Shown here: positions 1 through 11,221 of the stretch, one piece after another | Layout: each line of letters starts with the position of its first letter | Position numbering within the stretch: the first letter of the stretch is position 1 | Assembly (NCBI GenBank): GCA_003665825.1 | Contig: QPFY01000003.1 | Coordinates: 1,612,001 to 1,676,000, forward strand | Length of the DNA stretch: 64,000 nucleotides | Source: Microbotryum silenes-acaulis | Taxonomy: Eukaryota; Basidiomycota; Microbotryomycetes; Microbotryales; Microbotryaceae | Direction: 5' to 3' | Program-made: the position numbers and the translations under genes | The notes under the pieces: generated by a model | Seen by the model: the letters and a program-made list of their open reading frames with translations, nothing else | Databases searched by the model: none | What the model was told of the DNA's origin: nothing

Positions 1-271
1 GAGGAGGTGCGCGAGCACTGCCTCGCGGGCGGCGCGCTCAGCTCGCTCACGTTGCCAAGGTTTCTGCTGCCCCTCTGCTCTCCGTGAAGATTGTTGTACA
101 GGAGACGGGACGTGAAAGTTGGCAGATGACATTTCGGCAGTGGCAGGAACTGTTTGATTGAAGGAACTACGCTACGATGTGGTAGACTCGCAAAACAGGT
201 CGTCTCATTCTGCTTCGGGAAGCAGAGTCATGTGGCGCTTTGATTGAAAATGGACATTTCGTCCAATAAAA

Positions 272-298
272 CCAGTGGGAACCCGTTAAATTAACGGG
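272..298 (-). repeat. Candidate Helitron 3' terminus (hairpin plus CTRR)
   Basis: A 17-nt perfect palindrome (CCCGTTAA, one-base centre, TTAACGGG) lies at 282-298. On the minus strand it is followed after 6 nt by CTGG at 275-272, a match to the Helitron CTRR end. The next base outside is T, as expected for insertion between A and T. Hairpin, spacing (10 nt to the end) and orientation all agree with the minus-strand Rep remnant. Confidence 0.6.
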
Positions 299-2095
299 AG
301 GGTGAAATTCAAATAGCAGGAGAATTGAACAGTCTACATGATTTCAACAGAGGTTAAATAAACACACTACGAAGTACAGCAAAGAAACAGTTCTCCATTC
401 ATCGCCCAAACAGCCTGCCCGTTGCTTGTTGCCAAAAACGTCGTCGTCGCAGAGTCGGTTCAACTTGGCTTCAAACGCTCGTGCCATGAGTTCCGGTCGG
501 TTGCATGCTTGGTCGTTCGGCCCCAGTGCAGCCTTGATTTCAGGCCATTCGGGGTTGCACGTCACCGTGATGAACAGCGAAGGCTTTCCATATTTTACGA
601 CGCACGCCATCGCATCTTGGTAACGCTGCGTGTTCTCGCGCGGTCTATTCTTGAACGTTGAGCCCAAAATCACCGAACATCCAACTTGATCCGGGGTCAA
701 GCTGATGATGCCTTGGCCCGTGGTGAGGCGGAGTTTTTCTTGATCCAACTGGAGGTAAGTTGAGTCGATCGGTCTCGACCTGGGAGTATCCGTCATCACG
801 AACGCCAGGAAGGCACGTTGGGTGCAATGCGGGATTGAGAAGTACTCGTCGCGTTTGTGCAAGTAGTACGCAAATAATTGTGAACGCGAGACTCGCCACC
901 TCGATCCCCTTTATTTGAGCTTCGTCCTAGGTGTTCAAACGTTCAATGTCAGTCTGTGCGTGCGCCTTAACAGAATGGAACATCCGAGAAAGAACCGAAG
1001 GCGCTTACGTTCACCATCACCATTCTCTTCGTCCCCTTCCTCCTCGTCTTCATCCTCTTCGTCGGCGAAAGGTGACCCAGCTTGGTTGGAACTGCACAGA
1101 GGAATGTTGGGGAGGAAGTCATCTTCTCCTGCAGGGAATAGGAGTGGGTAACGGAGAGGCATCGCAGACGGATGGAGCGAGCTAACAACTTGGTACTTGG
1201 GCCGACCATCAGGACATCGGTCATCGTGCACCTGGAGAATAAGGTCTTGCGGTCCACGATCTCCCGTGTTGGTGTCGGAATCGCAGATAAGCATCGCCAT
1301 TTCCGTGCTTGACGTAGGAAGGTTGGGGGTGCGTCGGTCTCAGCCAGGTGGTAGGCAGAGGCGCAGGGCCGACTCTTTGGCCGTGCGCCAACCTGCGCGA
1401 GGTTTGGCTGATGCAAGTTCCCTCACAAAGCGATTGCCGGTACGCAACGTAGAATCGAGCTTGGTCAAAGTAGATCTTTGTATGCGACTGTCTGCGCCGT
1501 CGGGTCCAAGTTAGTGTCGGTGGCCTCGGCCGGGCAGATGAGCCATGTTTTGGCAAAGGTTGGGCGCTGATTGACGGCAGGAATCAGGGCGGCGAGTCGA
1601 TGGTAAAAGCAACCAAAAACGCAAAACATGTGGGGTCCTTGAGTGCCTGGTCGAGTCTGGTCAAAGTTTGCAGCCAGCGAGCGAAGTGAACGACAGCGCG
1701 TTCAAGTTGTTGTACGACCGGGCATTCTCGCGGAATGCCTTAGCTTCTGTGTAGGTGGGTCGCACAGTTCAGCATGTGGGTCTACTACAGACGAATGTCG
1801 TTGGACGGAGAGACTGACCGGTATCCGACCCTTCAAGTAGCTGTCGATACTCGGGATTGGGCCGGAGAGAAGGTAGCTGCACCTTACCCTGCGAGCAGCA
1901 CGTGCTCAAGTGTCCGGTTCGTCCTTTGCACTCCCAGTGTCGAGCCTTGCAGTGGGCACACACGGCCATCTGGGGCCGAGGTAGTCGCGGGTGGGAACGT
2001 GGGGCTTGAGTGGTTTGAGCGCGATTCGAGGCCTGTGCACTTGCTCTGCGTAGGAAGAGGTGGTGGTGGGGCGAGCTCAGCGTCGGTTCGGCCAT
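272..2095 (-). mobile_element. Helitron remnant, Rep N-terminal part, internally deleted and frame-broken
   Basis: Decayed relic of a Helitron rolling-circle transposon. Reading leftward, a zinc-binding start (CAHCKARHWECKG, then CCSQGKV, about 1970-1890) is followed by FRENARSYNNLNALSF (about 1730-1690), then PLRYPLLFPAGED (about 1150), then the Rep helicase-like core with YYLHKRDEYF, RYQDAMACVVKYGKPSLFITVTCNPEWPEI (split here as RYQDAM, GKPSLFITVTCNPEWPEI; about 640-540) and LCDDDVFG near 440. These are hallmark Helitron N-terminal motifs. The pieces lie in different frames separated by stops, so it is non-coding today. The protein stops just before the place where the HUH nuclease motif and the helicase should begin, and the sequence then runs directly into a candidate 3' terminus (hairpin 282-298, CTGG 272-275). 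That pattern fits an internal deletion. The 5' end was not located. Confidence 0.8.
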
Positions 2096-3304
2096 CGGGC
2101 CATCGCGCTGACCACGCTGTCCGTTCTACAAAGCTGTACGGTGGACGCTTATACGGGTCGCAATACCAAGATCGGTTGAGTTGTCATTATGCGCGGGGAG
2201 CTGATTCTGTTGATCGGAGCGGGACGAAGAGGAGAGGAGAGCAGCGGGCCCAGCAGCGGGCGCTCGAGCAAGCTCGAGCAGGCCCATGGTACGGTAGTAC
2301 GCTATCCTATATCGTACGGCGCTACCCTCGCGCCAAAGACTCGGCGCGGTTGTCACGCAAATTCGATGAGAGTCGGAGGAAAAAGGCGAAAATTAGAGAG
2401 AGTAGCGCGGGAGTGTTCACAGCGCCTGGAACCTCATGTTGTTGTTGAGCCCCTAAAACCGGTATCGGGATGCCAGAAATACGTCACGTGATCGACGGGG
2501 CATCGCGCAGCGTAGCGGCGCCCGCGTCCGCGCGTCAACGACAGCGAGACCATGCCTGAGCTCTGTAGAAGAAGTGACATGCAAACCCACGCGCTTGCTA
2601 TACGTTAAATCATACACAAACTGCTCAATAGTTGCGCACCCCGCCAAAAATCAACAAAAATTGTCCTCGGGCTGTAGCTCGACTTTTTTGGTGCAGAAAA
2701 TGCGGAAAGGGTCGTACATGACTTCTGGTCGGGACGCCAATATCACAGACAGGTGCGGCAGACGCAATACTGCACTGGTACATTCACCACAGGCGGCCCT
2801 CCGGGCCGCAACACAGTCAAAAACAGCGATTTTAGGTACATGGTAACCTCAGAAGTGCATCATTTTCGAGGCTGCCCCCCCCCCCCCCCCCCCCCATTTT
2901 TCGAAACGAAACCTTCAGCTCTAACGAGCTTCAGGGATCAGGTGTGAGGCGACTCTCTTCTGTATCGGTAGGAACGCCTACTAGTGTGCAATATATTAGG
3001 ACACCACTACATCCGCAAACAAGATGCAGAAAACCCTCTCTCCACTCCCGTGCGCCTTCCCTAGCCGCTCCCGCTCAAGCTGAGAAGATGAACGGAAAAT
3101 GCGCTGGCAGCGAATGAAAGTCGAGGAGCGCCGCCGTCGCGAGGCTGGGTCCATGATGGCAATCTCTCGTGGCCGCTTCATCTTGTTCTGCTCTCCCTCC
3201 AACATTGATACAAGAACAGCTGCGTATGCTAAAGAGTGCACTGACCGGGGAGGCTACAATCTGGTCCAGTACATTCATGAACACCTCCCCCCCCCTCTGT
3301 CCCC
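2096..3304. other. Intergenic, no gene recognised; C21 homopolymer
   Basis: No open frame here resembles a protein I know. A run of 21 C lies at 2875-2895. The stretch separates Helitron debris from the 3' end of the DNA polymerase gamma gene. Confidence 0.5.
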
Positions 3305-6300
3305 TCAAACACTAATCCTCGTCGCCGGTCGATAGGTCGAAAACTCGCGCTCGACGTCTTCTGGGATCTCATCGTAGCAGTCCTCCTCGTCTTTCTCCAC
3401 GACACTGTTCCTTCCTGCAGACTTGCTCGAACCCATCGTCTCCTCCATCGCTTCGTCATGGGCCTCGCGCATCCACGCCTCCCGATCGACCGTTGCGTTC
3501 GGCGTGGCCCGCTTTGCTGCGCCCCTCGTCGACGGCGACGAGATATGCTGTCCCGCGGCGGTCGTCTTCCACAACTGCGTAATGCGATTAGAGTCCTTGG
3601 TCGTCTGAGCGACCAGAAACCCGATTTGATCGACGCGGTGCACCTCCCCCTTCCATTCTTCCTCTGGCAACTCCCTCCCCAACTCCCACCGCGGCAAGCG
3701 AGCTTCTTCTTCTTGCGTCATGGGGCGTCCGTCAGCGTACAGCGAACCCCCGTGGGTGCTCGAGAGGGTCGCGGATATGTCGAGCGACTCGCCGAAGGGA
3801 ATCGCATCTGGGTTCGAAGGGGTGACGCAGGTCATGTTGACTTCCTTGCGGAAGCACGCGTCGACGTCGACGGCAGAGAAAAAGGCACAGCCCTGCGAGA
3901 GAGTGCGCTGCCGCATCAGCACAGTATTGATAGGTCTCGGTACTCGAGAAAGTCCACGGCAGTACTGACCTGAGGCAGATCGGGCATTTGCAACCGGTAC
4001 GCAAACAGCGATCGCGTCCACAGGTTCGCGACCTGCAACGCCAGCGCCGCGCGGTACTTGTCCTCTTCCTTGACGAGGTAGCGGATCTCGTCATGTACCG
4101 AGATCATGTACCGCGCGTCAATCTCGTAACGCTTGGTGAGATACTCCATCGCCACGAGCAAGAGGTGGAGGTAGTCGACGCCAGAGGACTGAACGACCCA
4201 GTTGATGCGCGAAGGCATGAACCCTGAACCTTTGCTCGCACGACCCGCCTCGGCGGGGAGATAGGCCTTGGTCAGCGCATCGGTGAGACCACAGCCCAGC
4301 GCGGGCGTGCGCGGGCGTTCGGACTGCGCGATCCCCTCGAGCTTGTTGAAGACGAAGGACTCGGTCCCGCCGTGCCAAAAATTGCGCCGGAAGGCGGGGG
4401 AACGATCGACGACCCCCTTGGTCTGCGCGTACAAGTTCTTGGCCAATTCGGTCGCCTTGTCCGCCGCGAGCGTCGGATTCGCCTTGAGCAACAACTGCAC
4501 GGCGTGCTTGACGCCGGCACCGTAAATGCGCGAATAGTTGAAAACCTTGGCGTCGTCGCGCGAAATGCCCAAGATGCTCGCCGTCTTGGAGTGCAGATCC
4601 GTGCCCGCAGATTTGGTCCCTTCAAGCGTCATCCACCCGATCGCCGTCGCGCCGTGGAGACCGAATTGCGCGTCGCCCATGACGCTGCAGATCCACAACT
4701 CCTCGGAATCGACGTCGGCGCCGACGATGGCGTACCCCGGAGGTGCACGGACCATGGACTTGAGTTCGGACCCGACGCGGTTCTTTTTGGCGTTCGAGGC
4801 CGTCAACCACGTGCGTTCGACCGCGCGACGGGTGACGGTGCCCATGGGGATAACCTGGGGCAGGATCAGCCCCTGCGTGGCTCGGAGCGCCGGGTCCTCG
4901 GCGACACGCGCCGGCGTCGGCGTCTGAACCTTGGCCTGGCCCCTCCAGACGACGAACTGGTTCGTGATCCGTTCCCTCGCCGAGGCCCAGTACGAACACG
5001 AAGCGTTGAGCGAGAGCGCGTCCTGGGCAATCTCGTAGTCCGAGGTCAGCACCTTGTCCTCGAACGCCTGCACGAACGACTTGGACAGCGGACTGCCGAC
5101 GTTCTTGTCCTCGCCGTCGGGGTGAGGCAACTTGAAGTAGGTTGCTTCGGCGTCTTCGGCGAGCGTCGTGTCGTCGAGACTCTTGAACTCGAGGGGCTTG
5201 AGCGCCCGGTTCGAGGCCATCAGCGCGTCGACCTCTTGCCGCGGCACGCGGTAGATCCATCCGTGCTGCTTCGAATGCACGGTCGGGAACCCGCGCCACT
5301 TGAGGCGCAACAGCAAAGGAACGGCACGTTTGCGCACCGAGACATCGAGTCCGAGCCCGGGGAGGTCGAGCTCCCAGTACCACTTCGGCCACATCAGCGT
5401 CTGCAGCAAGGAGCCGTCACGCGCGCTCGAGGAAGCTGCGTCAACGTCGTCGATCAAAGTCGTCCCCTTCGTGGTGCGGATCGTCGTTTTCGGCGCCGAG
5501 TCGGCGGTTGCCAGCGGCCGAAGAGGTACGGGCGTCCAGTCCAACGGGCGCAACCACATCGACTGTGATCGCTCCTCCGCGCTCTTGGTTAACGCGACAC
5601 GGGCGGCCGCGTCGAGGATCGCGGCGATGTCTTTCGTGCCAGACGTCGTCGAGCGCAGCGCTTCTAGGAGCTGGTCGGCCCCCAGATCGCACTCGAGCAA
5701 CTTCTTCTTGACGCGCGTGATGGCCCCCTTGAAAAAGAGCGTGAGGCAGCGACGACTCCCGGCTCCCGGAACGGCGTAGAGGCGCACGTCTTGGATTTCG
5801 GCGAGGGCCGCGTCCTTGGGCCCGAGTTCTGCGGGGCCGATGGGCGTCTCGGTCGCATGCGCTTCGAAGGCGGTCACATCGTCGGGTACGACGAAGAGAA
5901 AGCCGTGCGAATGCGAGTAGACGACGGGGTGGCCTCTCCAAGTCGTGCGCAGTAGAGCAGCCGCGAGCGGCGACTGCAGCCCAATCTCGAGCGACTCTTG
6001 CCCGTTCTCCGCAACGTGGTCGAACCACCTCGGCCGCGAATTCGTCGCATCGAGCTCTTGGTGCTCCTCCGCCTCTGGCTCTTGGTGCTCCACCACAGCG
6101 GTTTTCCCACCACCGTTCGCGACCCTGGACGGCGTCTGACCGGGCAACCGCCTCGCCTTTTTCAGGTTCCAATCCAACTGCCTCAACCAGACGTCGCGTT
6201 GCCAAACGAACTCGCCCGATTCGGGATCGACGACGTCGACCTTGGCTCGTGCCTCTTCGGCGAGGGCTTTGAGCGCATGCTTGACGCGCGTCAGGCGTTC

Positions 6301-8028
6301 GACGTAGGTCGCTTCGGCGCGTTCAATGTACTGCGGCCATCTCGAGTCGACGGGCAGGACGGGTTGGGACATGAGGAGGACGCCGGCGAACGAGACGGGG
6401 TGGGTGCACGTCGCGAGGAATTTGGGGAGCAGGACTTGGTACACTTTCGCGGTCGTGACGACGTCGCGGGCGCAATAGTCGATCAGATCATCGAACGAGG
6501 AGCGCACGTCGTCGATCGTCGTCTCGGGGTCGATGAGAACGTTGCGCACCGTCTTGTCCATCGTGATGCCGCAGTGGAGACGGGCAACCTCGGCGAGCGA
6601 ATTCATCGAAGCGACCTGTTCCCACGTCTTGCGACCCGGTGGACCGTCCTTCGTCGTCGTCGGCCCCTTCTTGCCCTTGGCGGCCGTGCCTCGTCGAGGT
6701 GGGGCGACGAGCAAGGTCCCCGTCTCTTCTTCCTGCTCCGCCTCGACGGTCCCACGTTCGAGCTCTGCCTCCGCGGCCGCCGCGAGCGCCGCAGCATCCT
6801 TCTTCTTCTCGTTCGATCGCCACGCGATCCACTGCGGTCGTTGCGGGTTCGTCAGTCCACTGACGGCGACGTGGAGGGACAGGGTGTCGATGTACCGCGT
6901 CGAGGGGCGACGCAAGGATTCGTACTCGGTCGAGACGCGCGCGCGGTCAAAGAGGACGTTGTGGCCGATGATGAGGCGCGGCTTCGACGTCGGGCGCTCG
7001 AACAGTTCGGACCGCGACGAGAGAAAGTCGTCGGCCGCCGACGCAGGGACTGGCTCCCCTTCACGGGGTCCGAAGGGGATGAGTTGTCGAGGCGAAGGGT
7101 CATCGCCGGTCACCCAGGGGCTGCACCAGCCGTACCAGGCCGACTTGCCGACGGCGACGGCCATGATGGGGTACGCGCCCGATTGGTGGGGTAAGGTCTC
7201 GACGTCAAAGACGAGGGCCTGGTCGTCGAGGTCGGGGTATTCGACGCTCTCCCAGCACCGGTCTTCGGCCGAGTACCGTGCCCACCCAGGAACGCAGGCC
7301 CAGGATCCCTTTTCCGGCATCGGGGGCAGTTCCGTTTCGGCAAAGGAGCGGGCGAGGGAGAGGTACGGTTCGGCGGTGCCTTTGCCGAGGGCGTGGAAGT
7401 GGTGCGACATGGTCGGTCCTTGGGTCGCGGGGAGGGAGAAGGAGATGGCTGGATCGAGCGAACGCTTCGAGGTGGAGGTCAGATCCTTTTTCAAGAGGCC
7501 GTTCTCGACCAGGTGGTTCAGGGAGGTCTTGATGGCTTCGGGGGAGGGAGGGGGAGGGGTAAAGCGCGATCGCCGAGGGGGAAAGAGCTGGGCCCGGAGG
7601 TGGGGGGAAATGAGCGGCACCTGGGCTTCGTTCAGTGGGGCTACAATTGTGGTACCAATTTTTGGAGATTAGCTTGTGAGCTAGGCCACCATGAGACCTG
7701 TTCCGGTGGGGACGTACGCGGAGCGGCGGGGGCGGTCGAAGCCGACTCTGACGATCTCGACTCGGATACGGACATGGCATAGTGTGCGCTCGACGACAGC
7801 ATCCTCGAGTGTATCCGGGCTGTTTTGAGATACAGACGTTTGATGTTCAGCAGTGTGCAGTGCGAATCGAGGACGAGTGCTACTGACGTGGATGGAACGA
7901 GGTGGCCTTCGCACGGGCCGAAGCGAGGCTGCGCGCTGTCCGTGGTGATTCCACTGCGGTCCTACACGATGCTGCGGAGGAGCTTCGTATTGCGATCGAT
8001 CTCCGAGTTTCACGTACCTCTGCGCCAT
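3305..8028 (-). CDS. MIP1: Mitochondrial DNA polymerase gamma, catalytic subunit
   Basis: Replicates mitochondrial DNA (family A polymerase with 3'-5' proofreading). Exonuclease motifs are visible in order: FDVETLP (Exo I, near residue 250 of the full model), [13 protein letters not shown] (Exo II) and [13 protein letters not shown] (Exo III). The polymerase motifs follow: [12 protein letters not shown] (A), [15 protein letters not shown] (B) and [11 protein letters not shown] (C). The last exon continues with [15 protein letters not shown], typical of fungal Mip1, then a variable tail. Proposed exons are 8028-7698, 7640-3970 and 3892-3305, giving 1529 aa in frame. Intron 3969-3893 is secure. 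Intron 7697-7641 (57 nt) is inferred because the conserved [11 protein letters not shown] start has no ATG in its own exon. The first exon is rich in Arg/Ser/Ala with few acidic residues over residues 25-60, fitting a mitochondrial presequence, but the ATG at 8028 is a guess. Confidence 0.93.
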
Positions 8029-8838
8029 GATGCGTTGCTGTCGGCGAGGTGCTGGAGATGGATCGGGTGGTCGCGAAATGGAGCGGCCACCCTGCGCAGG
8101 AGATCGACCACGGTGTAGGCAGGGAGGCTGTCCGGGTGCGCATCCGCTGGTGCGGTCTGGACAGTATCGAGGCCATCCGGTCCTTCGCTCGCAGTGGCGC
8201 GGTCCGAAAGCCCCGAATGCCAATGAGCGAGCAGTGTGAGTGAGCTCGGGCCGCGTCGAGCGCGGTGAACTGGCCTGCAGCTGGGCGGCGTAGGCGTGAG
8301 TAGGCGTGCGGCAAGCAGGGGCAAGCAGGGGCAAGCAGGGGCAAGCAGGGGCAAGCAGGGGCAAGCAGAGGCCCAAGCGCGGGGAAGGCGGGCGACGAGG
8401 CGACGAGGCGCGTGCCTGCGCGTGTCGTCTCGCTGTCGTCTCGTGTCGTGGCGTGGGTCGATCCTCGCATGCTGGCACTCGGTCGCGTACGCTTCCTGCG
8501 TTCTGGCCGATTCGATATCCCATCCTCCGCGACCGCATCTATACCCACCTCTCCTATCGTCGGAGAACCCCCACCCGACTCTCTGGGTCTGGACGGCGTG
8601 GAAGCGTGCTCCCCATCTGATCTCGTCCGTGGCACCCAACTCGCCTCGACCGTGCGGCGACACGTCAATCCCACACCGGCGGCCACATCTCGCGCAAGCT
8701 CGAACAAGAACGCCGTTCTCCGCACCGCACCGCACCGCCACCATGTCTCCGTGTACCACAATTCCCTCCACCCCAACACGGCCACCTAGACGGTCACCGG
8801 TACCGACACGGACACCACGACGCGCGCTGTCCCCGTTC
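8029..8838. other. Divergent intergenic region between MIP1 and ERV25
   Basis: About 0.8 kb shared upstream region of two divergent genes. It holds a 10-bp minisatellite (separate entry). Open frames cross it on both strands but none resembles a known protein. No clear TATA box was seen. Confidence 0.4.
8311..8370. repeat. 10-bp minisatellite, six copies
   Basis: The unit GCAAGCAGGG is repeated six times without a gap; the last copy has one substitution. It lies in the divergent MIP1/ERV25 upstream region. Confidence 0.95.
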
Positions 8839-9808
8839 ATGCGGACCGTCGTCCTGACGCTCGTCGCCTTCCTCGCCGTTCTCCCCCTCTCGCTCGTCTC
8901 GGCCGTCAAGTTCCAGGTCGAAGCCCACCACGACCCGCCACAAAAATGTCTATGGAACTACGCCATGACCGACACCCTCGTCGTCATCTCCGTCTCGGCC
9001 CCGATGGCCAGCTCGATGCAACGCCTCGACATGGAGGTCGTCGACGGCTCCGGCAGCAGGAACATCTACCAGAGCAAGAAGGGCCTCAAGGGCGAGACGA
9101 GGATGGCGGTCACGACCCATGCCGATGCTGATTTGGGCGTCTGCTTCAGGAACGTGCTCGACCCTTGTGAGTGTCCCCAGAATCGGACAGCGCGCCGCTG
9201 TGGACGTAGCTCTTCGAGAGCTCGAGCCCGCTCGACGACACCACGCCCGATCTTTCCACTCGGCACACCGAGCACTGACTCACCTTTTCACCTCGCACAG
9301 CCGTTCCGGAGGGTGACGCGCACAAGCACGTACGCGCGATCGACCTCGACGTCGACATCGGCGCCGACGCGGTCGACTACAACGCCATCGCCAAGCAGGA
9401 ATCCCTCTCCGGCCTCGAGGTCGAGATGCGCAAGCTCGAAGGCGTCGTCAAGGAGATTGTCGAAGAACTCAACTACCTCAAGAGGAGGGAGGCCCGAATG
9501 CGGGATACGAACGGTCAGTTCAACCGACGCCACCGTGAGCTCACACATGGACTTTTAGAACGCTGACGAAATTTCTTCTTTTGCGCTTCTGGCTTGGGGT
9601 TTTCAGAGTCGACCAACGACCGAGTACGCAATTTCTTCTTCATGACCTTCACGCTCCTCATTCTGTTAGGCATCTGGCAAATCTTGCACTTGCGAAGCTA
9701 CTTCAAAAAGAGTGAGTCGGGCGCGGGACTAGGACCGAGAACCTAATCTCTCAAGCTGACATGCTCTCTGTATTGCGGGTGTAATCTGCAGAATATCTCA
9801 TCGACTAG
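8839..9808 (+). CDS. ERV25: p24-family cargo receptor, Erv25/TMED10 type
   Basis: Type I membrane protein of COPII/COPI vesicles that helps sort cargo between ER and Golgi. Residues 1-22 form a signal peptide (MRTVVLTLVAFLAVLPLSL..). A GOLD domain follows, with the Cys pair in KCLWNY and GVCFRN, then a coiled-coil stretch (ESLSGLEVEMRKLEGVVKEI). One membrane span (FFFMTFTLLILLGIWQILHL) precedes a short cytosolic tail ending YFKKKYLID, which carries the lysines used for coat binding. Exons are 8839-9166, 9301-9513, 9607-9711 and 9792-9808, totalling 220 aa, the usual length. The ATG at 8839 is chosen because it begins the signal peptide; an upstream in-frame ATG at about 8743 would place a hydrophilic stretch before it. 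The fourth exon is only 17 nt. Confidence 0.93.
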
Positions 9809-9980
9809 TTGTTTTGCGCGGTGTGTATAGTCCAGGGTATTTGTCATTTGAAATGCAATGCTGGAGGATGACGTAGGTCCTACCCAATCGAGCGAAGAAT
9901 TGAATCCAGTAGCCTCCGAGGCCCCTTCTCTTAAAAGACCGTGACCCTGCTAAAAGACGTGGCACTTTGCATTCCACTTT

Positions 9981-10898
9981 CTACCGGGGTCTTCTCGTAC
10001 CACTCCGCGCCGGTGCTCCGCGTTGCTCATTCCTTGGACGCGCAACCCCTGTCCTCTTCCCCTCGTCCCTCCTGACCCTCCTCTTCTCCTCAAAGCCGGC
10101 CTCCAAGACCGCGTTCTTTTGCCTCAACTCTTGGATCTCCTTGACCTCGCCGACCAAATCCCCCCTCCACCCCGTTTCGACCCCACCTGTACCCACCCCC
10201 ACCGTGCCCGCCTGAACGGCCTTACTCCTCTCCAAAGCCTTGACTTCCTTCCTCTTCTTCTCCCTCCTCTCCCTCTCCTCGACGTCCAAAGAGAACCGAC
10301 TCTTCAAGATCCTCCTCACTGCCTCGGGGGAGATCTTGAAATGATCACTCAGCACGCGCGTCGAGTAACGTATGGGATCGGAGGCGTGCATCGTGCGGAC
10401 GAGGTCCATGGCTTCGCGCGAAATTCGTTTGGGAGGCGCCCAGCCGAGGGGGAACCGCTCGCGCATCGCTTGACGGTGTTTGAGCCAGAGTGGGGGATCT
10501 TTGGGGCCGGTTTCAGAGGTGCTGGAGGGAGGAATCAGAGGCGCGGGTGAGCGGGCTCCAGAGGGAGATCGAGGTGGTGCTGATGGGGTCAAAGTCGACG
10601 AGCGGTCAAACGGTTTCCGTACCGCAGCGGACGGCGTCCCTCTTGTTGTCCTGGCACCCAGTCTTGATCGTGTACCATTCAGAGGCTTGGTCCATCTCTG
10701 ACGCTGTCCACCCTCATCATCAGATTGGCGCTGTCGGTCTCCCTCCCTGGCTTTCCACGAGCTTGCGAAGGTCGAGAAAGAGGTCGCCGACATTCGCGCT
10801 TGATGGCATGTGCAGACGATCCTAGTGGAAGAGGAGCATGGTAGGCTTGATGATGTGGCTAGTATGCGCTGGGTCAAGAGTCGGGCTAGGTGCGACAT
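9981..10898 (-). CDS. RRG9: RRG9/neugrin-family mitochondrial protein
   Basis: Member of the neugrin/Rrg9 family, required in yeast for respiratory growth and mitochondrial genome upkeep. The conserved core is PPKRISREAMDLVRTMHAS followed by DPIRYSTRVLSDHFKISPEAVRRILKSRF (residues about 165-210), preceded by PLWLKHRQAMRERF. A basic tail with coiled-coil character follows. The ATG at 10898 gives MSHLARLLTQRILATSSSLP, a good mitochondrial presequence; an upstream in-frame ATG at 11048 would add 50 residues. It is a single exon of 305 aa. It lies about 2 kb from the MIP1 start with ERV25 between them. Family assignment rests on the core motif only. Confidence 0.8.
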   Translation of the reverse strand: MSHLARLLTQRILATSSSLPCSSSTRIVCTCHQARMSATSFSTFASSWKAREGDRQRQSDDEGGQRQRWTKPLNGTRSRLGARTTRGTPSAAVRKPFDRSSTLTPSAPPRSPSGARSPAPLIPPSSTSETGPKDPPLWLKHRQAMRERFPLGWAPPKRISREAMDLVRTMHASDPIRYSTRVLSDHFKISPEAVRRILKSRFSLDVEERERREKKRKEVKALERSKAVQAGTVGVGTGGVETGWRGDLVGEVKEIQELRQKNAVLEAGFEEKRRVRRDEGKRTGVARPRNEQRGAPARSGTRRPR

Positions 10899-11221
10899 GG
10901 CGCCTCGGAGCGAGGTGGGTTCAGGGGTTCGAAGGAGCGGGACGAAGGAGGCGAACCGCGACGGCGACGGCGACAAGCGCTCAAATTCGTCGCCGCGACC
11001 ACGAAGACGAGTGTCGAACCGACGCCGTGATTGAAGTCGAGTGCACATACACGTGCAGATTCAGTGGGATCAAGATCGGGAAGTATTCCAACACCAAATT
11101 ACAAGAAGAACGACGGGGATACAGTATATAAGCAAGCAAGCCGGATCCCGAGCTAAGCGGAAAAGGAAGGAGAAAACACACTTCTCAAACCCCTGACGGT
11201 CCCAACTCCGACCACCAGCAT

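Noticed and set aside
2875..2895. Run of 21 C as a possible regulatory or origin element
   Set aside because: A plain homopolymer, often an assembly or slippage feature; nothing around it supports a function.
4372..7194. Long open frames antisense to DNA polymerase gamma
   Set aside because: They are Arg-rich mirror frames caused by high GC and codon bias of the real gene; no protein motif is present.
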